Source of the DNA: CAMBDR01 sp046597185
GTDB taxonomy: Bacteria > Pseudomonadota > Gammaproteobacteria > Burkholderiales > Burkholderiaceae_D
Length of the DNA: 18,420 nt
Assembly: GCA_046597185.1 (NCBI GenBank)
Contig: JBKJLF010000430.1
Coordinates: 1 to 18,420 of the forward strand
Reading direction: 5' to 3'
The notes under the pieces: generated by a model
What the model was told of the DNA's origin: nothing
The model's database searches: none
Seen by the model: the letters and a program-made list of their open reading frames with translations, nothing else
Program-made: the position numbers and the translations under genes
In this document: positions 1 to 8,500 of the stretch, one piece after another
Layout of the letters: each line of letters starts with the position of its first letter
How positions within the stretch are numbered: the stretch's first letter is position 1

Positions 1-1
1 A

Positions 2-367
2 TCACTGCCTTGGCCGAAACATTTGCGGCATGTGCCAGAATACGCTGGCGGGCATCATGAAAGAATGGATGGCAAAGGTTATCCGCGCGGTTTGCGCGCG
101 GAGCAAATGTCAGTGCAAGCGCGCTTGATGGCGATTGCGGATATTTTCGAAGCACTCACCGCCTGTGATAGGCCATACAAAAAAGGCAAGAGTTTGTCGG
201 AGTCATTATTTATTTTGGGTAAATTCCGGCTCAATGGGCACATTGACCCTGATTTATTTGATGTATTTATTCGGCAAAAAGTGTACCAGGAATATGCAGA
301 CCGTTTTATGAGCGCGACACAAATTGATGAGATTGATGAGGGGCGCATACCCGGTTATATTCCTTAA
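2..367 (+). CDS. HD-GYP domain protein, C-terminal part (cut by window edge)
   Basis: Only the last ~121 codons are in the window; the frame is open to the left edge, so the start and any sensor or receiver domain are missing. The visible part holds the second half of an HD-GYP domain: HHERMDGKGYP, the signature with metal-binding His and the GYP triplet, followed by the helix ADIFEALTACDRPYK typical of the family. HD-GYP proteins hydrolyse cyclic di-GMP to pGpG/GMP in the cytoplasm, often with an N-terminal receiver or PAS/GAF sensor. The gene ends at TAA 365-367, about 100 bp before the cyclase gene on the same strand, so the two may be co-transcribed. Family assignment is secure; activity and input domain cannot be judged from this fragment. 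Confidence 0.9.
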   Translation, partial: SLPWPKHLRHVPEYAGGHHERMDGKGYPRGLRAEQMSVQARLMAIADIFEALTACDRPYKKGKSLSESLFILGKFRLNGHIDPDLFDVFIRQKVYQEYADRFMSATQIDEIDEGRIPGYIP

Positions 368-460
368 TAAGTTCCATAAAGAGTTCTGTCATCAGTGAGC
401 TTGATAAACACTGCATAGTTGCTTGATTTTCGTAAAGTTTTTCGATGCCTGTTAAAAATT

Positions 461-465
461 GGAGG
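461..465 (+). promoter_or_regulatory. Shine-Dalgarno GGAGG selecting TTG start at 471
   Basis: GGAGG at 461-465 lies 5 nt before TTG 471-473. The in-frame TTG at 459 precedes this motif and has no ribosome site of its own, so translation of the cyclase most likely starts at 471, giving 763 residues. Confidence 0.65.
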
Positions 466-470
466 CGCTG

Positions 471-2762
471 TTGAATACACCATTGAGTCAAATCTGGCAT
501 CGATTTCGCAGTCGATATTGGAGCAAATATGGCACCCGCTGGTTACTCGGGATGGTGTTGGTGCTGCTGGCCAGCTTGCTTACCTGGGGATTTTTTACGC
601 TGGAGTCGATTGAGCGCATGGATACTTTTTTCTATGGCTTGCGTATGCGCGCCCAGGTGGCCACGCTCGATAAACGCATTGTGATTGTCGATATCGATGA
701 AAAAAGTTTGAATGAAATTGGCCGTTTTCCCTGGAGCCGAGACAAAGTGGCTGAATTGGTTCGCAACTTATCCCGGCGTTATCAAGCCAAGGCGATTGGC
801 TTTGATATCATCTTTAGTGAACCCGATACCAGTTCTGGCTACGATACCCTGGTGGAATTGGGCCAAACCACGTTTAAAGACAACCCGGATTTTCAGAGTC
901 AGTTGACCCTTCTCAAGCCCAAGCTGGACTACGATGGCCGCCTCGCTGATGCGCTGAAAAATAGCCCCGCCATCCTGGGCTATATCTTTTCGGCCAAGCA
1001 AAAGAAAGGGATTTTGCCGGAACCGGCATTTACGGTTGAGCGCTTAAACGGGCGCAATTTGATTCCGAATCCGATTACTGGCTATGAAGCCAATATTGCG
1101 GTCTTGCAAAAGGCGGCGGCGGGTGCCGGGTATTTTTCCATTTCGCCCGATAAAGACGGGGTGGTGCGCTCGGTGCCCTTGTTGCAGCGCGTGAACGATG
1201 GGTATTATCCGTCGTTATCTTTGGCCACCGCCTATGTGTATTTTGGCGCGACCTCGATTTTCCCCTATCTGCCAGACAATGTGGATACCTTGTCTGCCAG
1301 CAAGCTGGTACAAGGCGGTGTCGATATGATTGAAATGCACTACCCACCGCGAAAACGCTTGCGCATCCCGGTTGGCGAACATTTGGCAACCCTGGTGCAG
1401 TTTCGCGGCAAGGGCGGGCCGGGTGGCGGCGCATTCCGCTATTTTTCTGCGGTCGATATCATGAAAGGGCGGATTGCGGTCGATGATATCAAGGGCAGCA
1501 TCGTCTTGGTTGGCACCACCGCACCGGGTTTGAATGATTTGCGGGCCACGCCCGTCAACAATGAATATCCGGGGGTAGAAGTGCATGCCAACCTGATCCG
1601 TTCCATGCTTGATGGCCGCTTTAAACAAAGACCGGACTTTGCCGTCGGTGCTGAGTTTGCCCAAATTGCGGTGTTTGGTTTGCTCATGGCCCTGGTTTTG
1701 CCGATGCTGACGCCTGTGTATTCACTCGGCTCGGCAGCCGGGGTCGTGCTGGTTGCCATCGGAGTCAATTTATGGACTTATCATCAATTCGATTGGGTAT
1801 TAAATCTGTCCACTCTGTTTTTATTGATTTTGATTTTGTTTATTGTCAATATGGCGTGGGGATTTTTATTTGAATATCGTAATCGGCAAGCCATTGTCGG
1901 TCTGTTTGGCGAATATGTTGCGCCTGAATTGGTGGCGGAAATGGCGGATCACCCGGAAGATTATAATATGGAAGGCGAAAGCCGCGAATTAACCGTGTTA
2001 TTTGTTGATGTGCGCGGCTTTACCACGATTTCGGAAGGATTAACCCCCAAAGTCTTACGTGAATATATTAATATTTATTTAACGGCGATGTCAGAAGATA
2101 TTCGTGGCAATCGCGGCACGCTCGATAAGTATATTGGCGATGCCGTGATGGCGTTTTGGGGCGCGCCGGTGGAATTGCCCGATCATGCTTCGCGTGGCGT
2201 ATCGTCCGCTTTAAAAATGCTGGAAACAGCGCACCGCCTGAATGATGAATTTATTGCACGCGGTTGGCCTGCGTTAAAAATTGGTATTGGTTTGAATACC
2301 GGGCAAATGCATGTGGGCGATATGGGCTCCAAGATTCGGCGTGCCTACACGGTGATGGGCGATGCGGTCAATCTGGGCTCGCGCCTGGAAGGCATCACCA
2401 AAGTGTATGGGGTGGGTTTGGTGGTGAGCGAAACCACCAAATTGGCGGCCAGCGAGTTTTTTTACCGCCAACTCGATTGTGTCCGGGTCAAGGGTAAACA
2501 TGAACCGGTGCCGATTTTTGAGCCCATTGGTGAAGTCTCGAAAATCGACGCACGGGTGCGGGCGGCGGTAGAGCGTTGGCATAATGCCTATGGATTGATC
2601 CGCAAACAACAGTGGGACCATGCGACTGAGGCATTGCGCGAATTGCAAAAGCAATTTCCGCACGATGTGCTGTACCATCTGTATTTGGAACGTATTGCTT
2701 ATTACCGGAAACATCCTCCCGGCCCGAATTGGGATGGCGTAACCACCTTTGAAACCAAGTAA
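471..2762 (+). CDS. CHASE2-domain adenylate cyclase (class III), membrane-bound
   Basis: Predicted to make cAMP from ATP under control of an extracytoplasmic CHASE2 sensor. Layout (residues from TTG 471): first membrane helix ~24-44; CHASE2 domain ~45-370, with the typical opening ESIERMDTFFYGLR and IVIVDIDEKSLNEIG; three membrane helices between ~392 and 468; class III catalytic domain ~500-690. Catalytic residues are intact: metal-binding Asp513 (FVDVRGF) and Asp557 (YIGDAVMAFWG), purine-selecting Lys553 and Thr627 (YTVMGDAVN), transition-state Asn634 and Arg638. Lys plus Thr/Asp favours ATP over GTP. The ~70-residue tail may be a TPR-like helical segment. Length is normal for CHASE2 cyclases. 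It lies upstream of the secretion genes on the same strand, 124 bp before tpsB. Ligand unknown. Confidence 0.93.
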   Translation: MNTPLSQIWHRFRSRYWSKYGTRWLLGMVLVLLASLLTWGFFTLESIERMDTFFYGLRMRAQVATLDKRIVIVDIDEKSLNEIGRFPWSRDKVAELVRNLSRRYQAKAIGFDIIFSEPDTSSGYDTLVELGQTTFKDNPDFQSQLTLLKPKLDYDGRLADALKNSPAILGYIFSAKQKKGILPEPAFTVERLNGRNLIPNPITGYEANIAVLQKAAAGAGYFSISPDKDGVVRSVPLLQRVNDGYYPSLSLATAYVYFGATSIFPYLPDNVDTLSASKLVQGGVDMIEMHYPPRKRLRIPVGEHLATLVQFRGKGGPGGGAFRYFSAVDIMKGRIAVDDIKGSIVLVGTTAPGLNDLRATPVNNEYPGVEVHANLIRSMLDGRFKQRPDFAVGAEFAQIAVFGLLMALVLPMLTPVYSLGSAAGVVLVAIGVNLWTYHQFDWVLNLSTLFLLILILFIVNMAWGFLFEYRNRQAIVGLFGEYVAPELVAEMADHPEDYNMEGESRELTVLFVDVRGFTTISEGLTPKVLREYINIYLTAMSEDIRGNRGTLDKYIGDAVMAFWGAPVELPDHASRGVSSALKMLETAHRLNDEFIARGWPALKIGIGLNTGQMHVGDMGSKIRRAYTVMGDAVNLGSRLEGITKVYGVGLVVSETTKLAASEFFYRQLDCVRVKGKHEPVPIFEPIGEVSKIDARVRAAVERWHNAYGLIRKQQWDHATEALRELQKQFPHDVLYHLYLERIAYYRKHPPGPNWDGVTTFETK

Positions 2763-2808
2763 TGAGTCAAAGAATGCTTGTTTTTAGTATTTAAGATGTC
2801 GATGTTTG

Positions 2809-2824
2809 AGTGAATTGATTTACA
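2809..2824 (+). promoter_or_regulatory. CRP-like palindrome upstream of tpsB
   Basis: AGTGA-ATTGAT-TTACA matches 8 of the 10 core positions of the CRP consensus TGTGA-N6-TCACA, with the correct 6-nt spacer. It lies between an adenylate cyclase gene and the secretion operon, where cAMP control would make sense. The flanks outside the core do not match the consensus well, so this is a candidate only. Confidence 0.3.
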
Positions 2825-2838
2825 GGAAGCATTTTAAT

Positions 2839-2847
2839 TGCTACAGT
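2839..2847 (+). promoter_or_regulatory. Possible extended -10 for the tpsB operon
   Basis: TGCTACAGT has the TGn extension followed by TACAGT (4/6 to TATAAT). No good -35 is at 17 nt; a weak TTGATT (2815-2820) lies 21 nt upstream and overlaps the CRP-like palindrome. Transcription would start near 2854, placing the palindrome centre near -38, close to but not exactly at the class II position (-41.5). Confidence 0.22.
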
Positions 2848-2886
2848 GAACCATGCGTTTGTTGAATAAATGGAGAAACTTGTTCT

Positions 2887-4509
2887 ATGAAACAAATTCT
2901 TACGCAACTATTGGTGGCTGCCTCGGTCGTGAGTGCTGCCCAACCGGGTCTGGCCGCTGAGCTTGGTACCAATGCAAGCACCAATGCCAATCAGGCCCCA
3001 CCCTCGGCTAGTGTGGTACGGTTTGACATTGAGCGCTTTGATGTCACGGGCAATACCTTGTTGAGCCCCACCCTGGTCGATAAAATATTGGCCCCATTCC
3101 TTGGTAAGCAGCGTGATTTTGCCGATGTACAGCGCGCGCTGGAAGCGCTGGAGGCGGCCTACCATGCGCGCGGCTATAATGTGGTGCAAGTTGAATTGCC
3201 GGAACAGGAATTAAATCAAAACGTGGTGCGCTTAAAAGTGGTGCAAACCCGAATTGGTAAAATTTTAATCGAAGGTAATCGGCAATTTACCGATATTAAT
3301 ATCCGCAACAGTTTGCCCGCCTTGCAAGAGGGTAAAACGCCGAATATTCATAAAATCTCCAATGCATTGAAAGTGGCCAATGAAAATCCGGCCAAAAAAG
3401 TCAATTTGCAATTGGAAAGTGGCGAGAAAGACGAAGAAGTCAATGCCATTCTAAAGGTGACTGAAGATAAGGTTTGGAAGGGTGGAGCCAGTCTGGATAA
3501 TACTGGTACGCGCGCTACCGGCAAAACCCATCTTGGCGTGTCACTGCAGCATGCCAACCTGTTCGGGCTGGATCACGTGGCCAGCCTACAATACACTACC
3601 TCGATCGAAAAACCCAGTAAAGTCAGGGTGTATGGCCTCGGTTATCACATCCCTTTGTATGCCTGGGGCGATTCGATTGATGTGTATGGCAGCTATTCAG
3701 ATGTCGATTCCGGCACCGTGACGGCGGGTCTGGTCAGTTTGGCGGTCAGCGGTAAGGGGCGGGTGTGGGGCGTGCGCTATAACCAAAATTTGGGCAAGGT
3801 GAAAAACTATGAACCCAAATTGCAATATGGAATGGATTACAAGGCCTTTATCAATGGGGTGCAGTTTGGCAGCCAGGAGTTGGGGCATGATGTCACGGTC
3901 CACCCGATCAGTATCGGCTACACCGGGGCTTGGACCTTGACCCAGGGTGAAGCGAATATTGGCCTAAGTGTGGCGCGCAATGTGCCGGGTGGTGATAAAG
4001 GCCGCAGTGCCGATTTTAACGCCGTGCGCATTGGGGCCAGTTCCACCTATTTGATTTTGCGTTTTTCAGGTGCGTATGCGCGCAACCTTGCGCGCGATTG
4101 GCAATGGCGTACCAGTTTTTCCGGGCAATATACTGCGGACGCTTTAATTCCAGGTGAACAATTTGGTGCGGGTGGTTCCACGTCGGTACGCGGCTTTAGC
4201 GAGCGTGAAATATCCAACGATTATGGTGCGCAACTCAATAATGAACTATACAGCCCCAATTTGTGTAGTGGCATTAAATTGTTTGCCACCCAATGCCGCG
4301 TGGTGGGATTTTACGATTTGGCCCATTTGCAGCGTAATAAAGCCTTGGCGGGTGAAATTGGCAGTAATAGCTTGAGCAGTACCGGACTTGGTATGCGGGT
4401 TTTGATTGATCGCTACTGGAATTTGCAATTTGACTACGGCCATGTCTTGAGTGGTAATGCCGGAAGTGACAAGAACCGTTTGCACTTCAGGCTGAATTTG
4501 TCCTATTGA
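2887..4509 (+). CDS. TpsB outer-membrane transporter (FhaC/ShlB/HecB family) of a two-partner secretion system
   Basis: Forms the outer-membrane pore that exports its TpsA partner. Residues 1-24 are a signal peptide ending in GLAA. A POTRA_2-type domain follows at ~45-120 (ERFDVTGNTLLSP ... AYHARGYNVVQVELP), with a second POTRA-like segment at ~120-195. The Omp85-family barrel runs from ~200 to the end. The family's lid-loop motif is intact as VRGF at 434-437 (GGSTSVRGFSERE), and the chain ends in a beta-strand with terminal Tyr (RLNLSY), as expected for BAM-dependent insertion. The 540-residue length is normal. The only two cysteines, 460 and 470, are C-x9-C in a late loop. GGAGA at 2872-2876 precedes the ATG by 10 nt. 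The partner TpsA lies two genes downstream. Confidence 0.95.
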   Translation: MKQILTQLLVAASVVSAAQPGLAAELGTNASTNANQAPPSASVVRFDIERFDVTGNTLLSPTLVDKILAPFLGKQRDFADVQRALEALEAAYHARGYNVVQVELPEQELNQNVVRLKVVQTRIGKILIEGNRQFTDINIRNSLPALQEGKTPNIHKISNALKVANENPAKKVNLQLESGEKDEEVNAILKVTEDKVWKGGASLDNTGTRATGKTHLGVSLQHANLFGLDHVASLQYTTSIEKPSKVRVYGLGYHIPLYAWGDSIDVYGSYSDVDSGTVTAGLVSLAVSGKGRVWGVRYNQNLGKVKNYEPKLQYGMDYKAFINGVQFGSQELGHDVTVHPISIGYTGAWTLTQGEANIGLSVARNVPGGDKGRSADFNAVRIGASSTYLILRFSGAYARNLARDWQWRTSFSGQYTADALIPGEQFGAGGSTSVRGFSEREISNDYGAQLNNELYSPNLCSGIKLFATQCRVVGFYDLAHLQRNKALAGEIGSNSLSSTGLGMRVLIDRYWNLQFDYGHVLSGNAGSDKNRLHFRLNLSY

Positions 4510-4534
4510 TGTTTTTTGATGTTTTTTGATGTTT
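4507..4534 (+). repeat. Short 10-bp tandem repeat over the tpsB stop codon
   Basis: The unit GTTTTTTGAT occurs twice perfectly (4511-4520, 4521-4530), with partial copies TGAT before and GTTT after. It begins at the tpsB TGA and ends ~40 bp before the fecR-like start. It could vary by slippage, which would change intergenic spacing but not a coding frame. Confidence 0.85.
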
Positions 4535-4572
4535 GTCATAATGAAGTTGACGTTGTTAAAGTGGAGCATAAA

Positions 4573-5499
4573 ATGAAGCCTCTCCTACAGTTAATCAATA
4601 CAAAATGGAATACCGCTGTTTTTTCCAGGCACTTTTTACTGGGTTTGCTTTGCTGTCTGTTGAGCGTGTGGGCCCATGCCGCGCAGGTGGTGGGTACGGT
4701 GGTGAATCTCAGCGGCCCCTTACTGGCCAAACGCGCTGATGGTAGCGTGAAAGTGCTGTCGCTCAAGTCCGAGGTGGAGCAGGGCGAAACCTTGATCAGC
4801 GAAAAAGGCACCTATGCGCGCATTAAGTTTATTGACAACAGCGAAATGACTATGCGCCCGAATACCCAAATGGTGATTGATAATTTTTCTTACGACGAAG
4901 CCAAGCCAGAAAAAGACAATGCCTTTTTTAGTCTGATCAAAGGCGGTTTACGTTCCATTACCGGGGCCTTGGGCAAACGCAACCGCGAGCGGGTTGGTAT
5001 TAATACCCCAACTGCCACCATCGGTATTCGCGGCACCACGTTCATTGTTCAGTACATCGCGCCCGAAGACTCGGCCCAGGCCAGCGTGCCGCACCTTATT
5101 CCGGCTTTTGCAGCACTGGCAGCATTGGATACGAATGACGTGGCAGGTGATTTTATCAGTGCCAATGAAATCCGCAGTGATGCGCCAAGGGCCTTTTTGC
5201 CTTCGGCCACTTATTTGCAATTGGCGCAAAATACACCGGGGTCGGGCGGTGGTTTGGCACCCGGATTGTATGTGCATGTGATCGATGGCTTAATCCAATT
5301 GAGTAATCGGGGTGGTGTGCAACAATTTGCGGCCGGGCAATTTGGCTTTACGGGCAGTGTGGTGCAGCCACCGGTGATTGTGCCCAACAACCCCGGCATT
5401 CAATTCAATCCACCCCCTGCGTTTCAATCGTCCACTGGGCCACAATCCTCCAGTGGCAGCAGCAGCAAACCGAAAACGGTTGATTGTGAAGTTCGCTAG
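4573..5499 (+). CDS. Secreted FecR-domain protein between tpsB and tpsA
   Basis: The ATG at 4573 is chosen because GGAG (4563-4566) lies 6 nt upstream and the resulting N-terminus is a clean signal peptide (hydrophobic LLGLLCCLL, cleavage near AHA/AQ, ~residue 36). The longer frame from 4516 lacks both. The FecR domain spans ~37-165: QVVGTVVNLSGPL, ISEKGTYARIKFIDNSEMTMRPNT, and the terminal motif TPTATIGIRGTTF. The remaining ~140 residues are Pro/Gly/Ser-rich and end SSSKPKTVDCEVR; Cys305 is the only cysteine of the mature protein. Classical FecR proteins are anti-sigma regulators spanning the inner membrane. This one has no membrane helix after the signal peptide and no sigma factor gene nearby, so it is likely a periplasmic or exported protein using the FecR fold structurally. 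Its job in this operon is unknown. Confidence 0.88.
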   Translation: MKPLLQLINTKWNTAVFSRHFLLGLLCCLLSVWAHAAQVVGTVVNLSGPLLAKRADGSVKVLSLKSEVEQGETLISEKGTYARIKFIDNSEMTMRPNTQMVIDNFSYDEAKPEKDNAFFSLIKGGLRSITGALGKRNRERVGINTPTATIGIRGTTFIVQYIAPEDSAQASVPHLIPAFAALAALDTNDVAGDFISANEIRSDAPRAFLPSATYLQLAQNTPGSGGGLAPGLYVHVIDGLIQLSNRGGVQQFAAGQFGFTGSVVQPPVIVPNNPGIQFNPPPAFQSSTGPQSSSGSSSKPKTVDCEVR

Positions 5500-5518
5500 T
5501 TAGCTGATTAATCTGTAA

Positions 5519-5524
5519 AAGAGG
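5519..5524 (+). promoter_or_regulatory. Shine-Dalgarno of tpsA
   Basis: AAGAGG ends 8 nt before ATG 5533, within the 33-bp gap after the fecR-like stop. There is no room for a separate promoter of normal size plus leader, which supports co-transcription with fecR and tpsB. Confidence 0.6.
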
Positions 5525-5532
5525 TCGTTATT

Positions 5533-8500
5533 ATGAAAAGCAATACAGCGTCAACATCGGCCACGCGGACAATACGCGCCTTGGCCGGACTCTCTTTGCT
5601 GGCAGGTTTTGCCAGCCTGTCCGGTTTAAGCGCTGCCAATCCGGTCGGCCCACAGGTAGTCAATGGTCAGGCAAGCTTTGTGCAAAATGGCAGCACGCTT
5701 ACCATTACCAATAGCCCCAATGCCGTCATCAATTGGCAGAATTTTTCGATCAATGCGGGCGAAGTCACGCGTTTTTTGCAGCAAAACAGCGACAGCGCGG
5801 TGTTAAACCGTATTTTGGGGCAAAATCCCAGCCAAATTTTGGGCGCGCTACAGTCCAACGGGCGGGTGTATTTAATCAACCCCAATGGCATCGTTTTCGG
5901 GCAAGGTGCGCAAATCAATGTCAATGGTTTGCTGGCATCGAGTCTGGCGATGTCGGATCAGGATTTTATTGCCGGCAAACGCCATTTTATTGGTAACCCG
6001 AATAATGGTAAAGTGGAAAATCGCGGTAGCATCAACACCCCCGGCGGTGGTAGCGTGTTTTTACTCGGGCCTGCGGTGGAAAATAGCGGCATCATCAATG
6101 CGCCCAATGGCGATGTATTGTTGGCGGCCGGGCACAGCGTGAGGCTGGTTGATTCCAGCAACCCCGAAGTGCAAGTGGTGGTGAGCGCGCCGCAAGCCTT
6201 GGCGGTCAATTTGGGCCAAATCATGGCGCAGGGTGGGCGCATTGGCATTTATGGCGCGTTGGTCAGGCAAGCCGGGCGGGTTTCGGCGGATAGTGCCGTG
6301 GTGGGCGAGAATGGCAAAATTATTTTTAAAGCCAGCCAGGATACCTTGCTCGATAGCGGCAGCGTAACCAGCGCAAATGGCGTGGGCAAGGGCGGCGAGG
6401 TGCAGGTGTTGGGGGGCAGGGTGGCAGTACTGGGTAATGCCAGGGTGGAGGCGAATGGCCAAACTGGCGGCGGCAACATTTTGGTGGGCGGTGATTACCA
6501 TGGTGATAACGCCAAGGTGCAAAACGCCACGCGCACCATTTTTGATAAAGACGCCAGCTTGAGCGCGGACGCCGGACAAAATGGCAATGGCGGCAAGGTC
6601 ATCGTTTGGGCCAATGACCGCACCAATGCGCTGGGGCTAATCACTGCGCGCGGCGGTAGCCAGAGCGGCGATGGTGGTTTTGTCGAAACCTCGGGCAAAA
6701 ACACGCTCGACTTTCATGCCAAGGTTAATCTCTCGGCACCCAAGGGTAAAAATGGCACCCTGTTGCTTGATCCGGCCAATATTCTGATTGTTGCTGGTAC
6801 CGGTGATGGTGACAATGATTCAAGTACAAGCAATTTTCATGGCGGCATGAACCCGAACGGAACGGTGTTGTTTAACGACGCTGAACTGACCATACCATCG
6901 CCCCCGCTAAGTAAAATTTATCAATCAGAGATCGAAGGCTTTACAGGCAGCAACCTCGTCATTGAAGCAGGCAATTCGATTGTTGCCACGGGCATGTTTG
7001 CTGGCGGTTCGCTCACTTTGCCCATTGATGTCAACCTCTTGATGCGCACTCGCAATTTGACCAGTGATGGTACGGTCAATCCCGGCATCGATTTGTCTCA
7101 GAGTGGGATTCCAGGCCCGCTGGATGTGATTGCGCGGGGCACGGGCAACATTACCTTGCAAACGGGTATCGGTAATCAATTAAACGCTAATATTAAAATT
7201 GGTAAATTGCTTGCCAACAGCGGCAATATCAATGTCATGGCGCGCGGTGATGTAATGGTTGGTAATGCGGTTAGCACTAACAGCGGCAATCTGTTCCTGG
7301 ACGGCGACAGCATCAGTCTCGCCGCTGGTGGCCAGTTTTTGGGTGGTACAGGGGCAATTAACCTGACTGCGCATGGTAGTGGAGGCTTGACCTTTGGCAC
7401 TGGATCGGTCACCAATATTACTGGCGGCAATACCAGCGACATGATTCGTCTGGTGGCAGACAATATGCAAATCGATGGCAGCATCAGCAGTGGCACTCAG
7501 GGTGAAGTGCGCATCAGCCCGAGTCTGAGTACCCGGCCCCTGAATTTGGTTACCAGCAAAACCCAAAACGCGTTGGAGTTCACACAGAACGACTTGAACA
7601 ATATCAGCAGCGCCAACCTGACCTTGAATGCGCAGAGTGATATCAATGTCAATACCAATATTACCTTGCCCTCGGTTAAGCGTTTGGGCTTGTTTGCCGA
7701 CAACATCAACCTGCCCAACCAGCTTGGTCTTGCTGCGGCAGATGGACGCATTACGGCCAACGCGATGACTTCGATTGGCATGACCAGTTCGGGCGGTTTG
7801 AACACCACGGGCATGGGTGGTGGCATCTTTTTGCAGAGCGATAAGATTATCTTGGGCGGCATGGCCAATTCGATTAATGTGGGGGCAGGTTCGGTGTTTA
7901 TCGCGCCGCTCAATAATACCACCTCCATTGAAGTTGGTTCGAGCGCCACCAGTTCGACCAATATTTTGGGTTTGAGCAATAGTGGTTTGTCCACCATCTC
8001 CAGTGCAGGATTTGTCGAAATCGGGACGCGTACTTTCAACTGGGCCGGCAATACCACGGTCTTGATGGGCGGGCTGGATTTGACGGGCGGCGGCATTACC
8101 GGTAATGTGCGCCTGTTGGGCGGGAAGGGTACGGGTAACCTGACGGTGAATGGTATTGTTAAAGTGCCATCCGGCATTGAATTGGCCAGCGATAAATTAT
8201 TGACCATTGCGTCCGGTGGCGGTGTGCAAGCCAATAATATCCGCCTGGTTGCCGATCAAATGTTATTGAATGGCGGCGATGGTAGTATTAAAACCAATTC
8301 TGGCGTGGCATGGGTGTTGCCGCGCACCAATGGCAAGAATATTGATTTGGGTTCCACCTCCGACAGCACGCCCAATACGCTGGAACTGTCGGCGGCTGAA
8401 CTAAACTCATTTTCGGGTACGGGTGTGCTGCGCATCGGTGATTTTGCCTCCAGCTTTGATTTGAATGTCAGCGCCAATATTGCACCCGCCTTTGCCGGGG

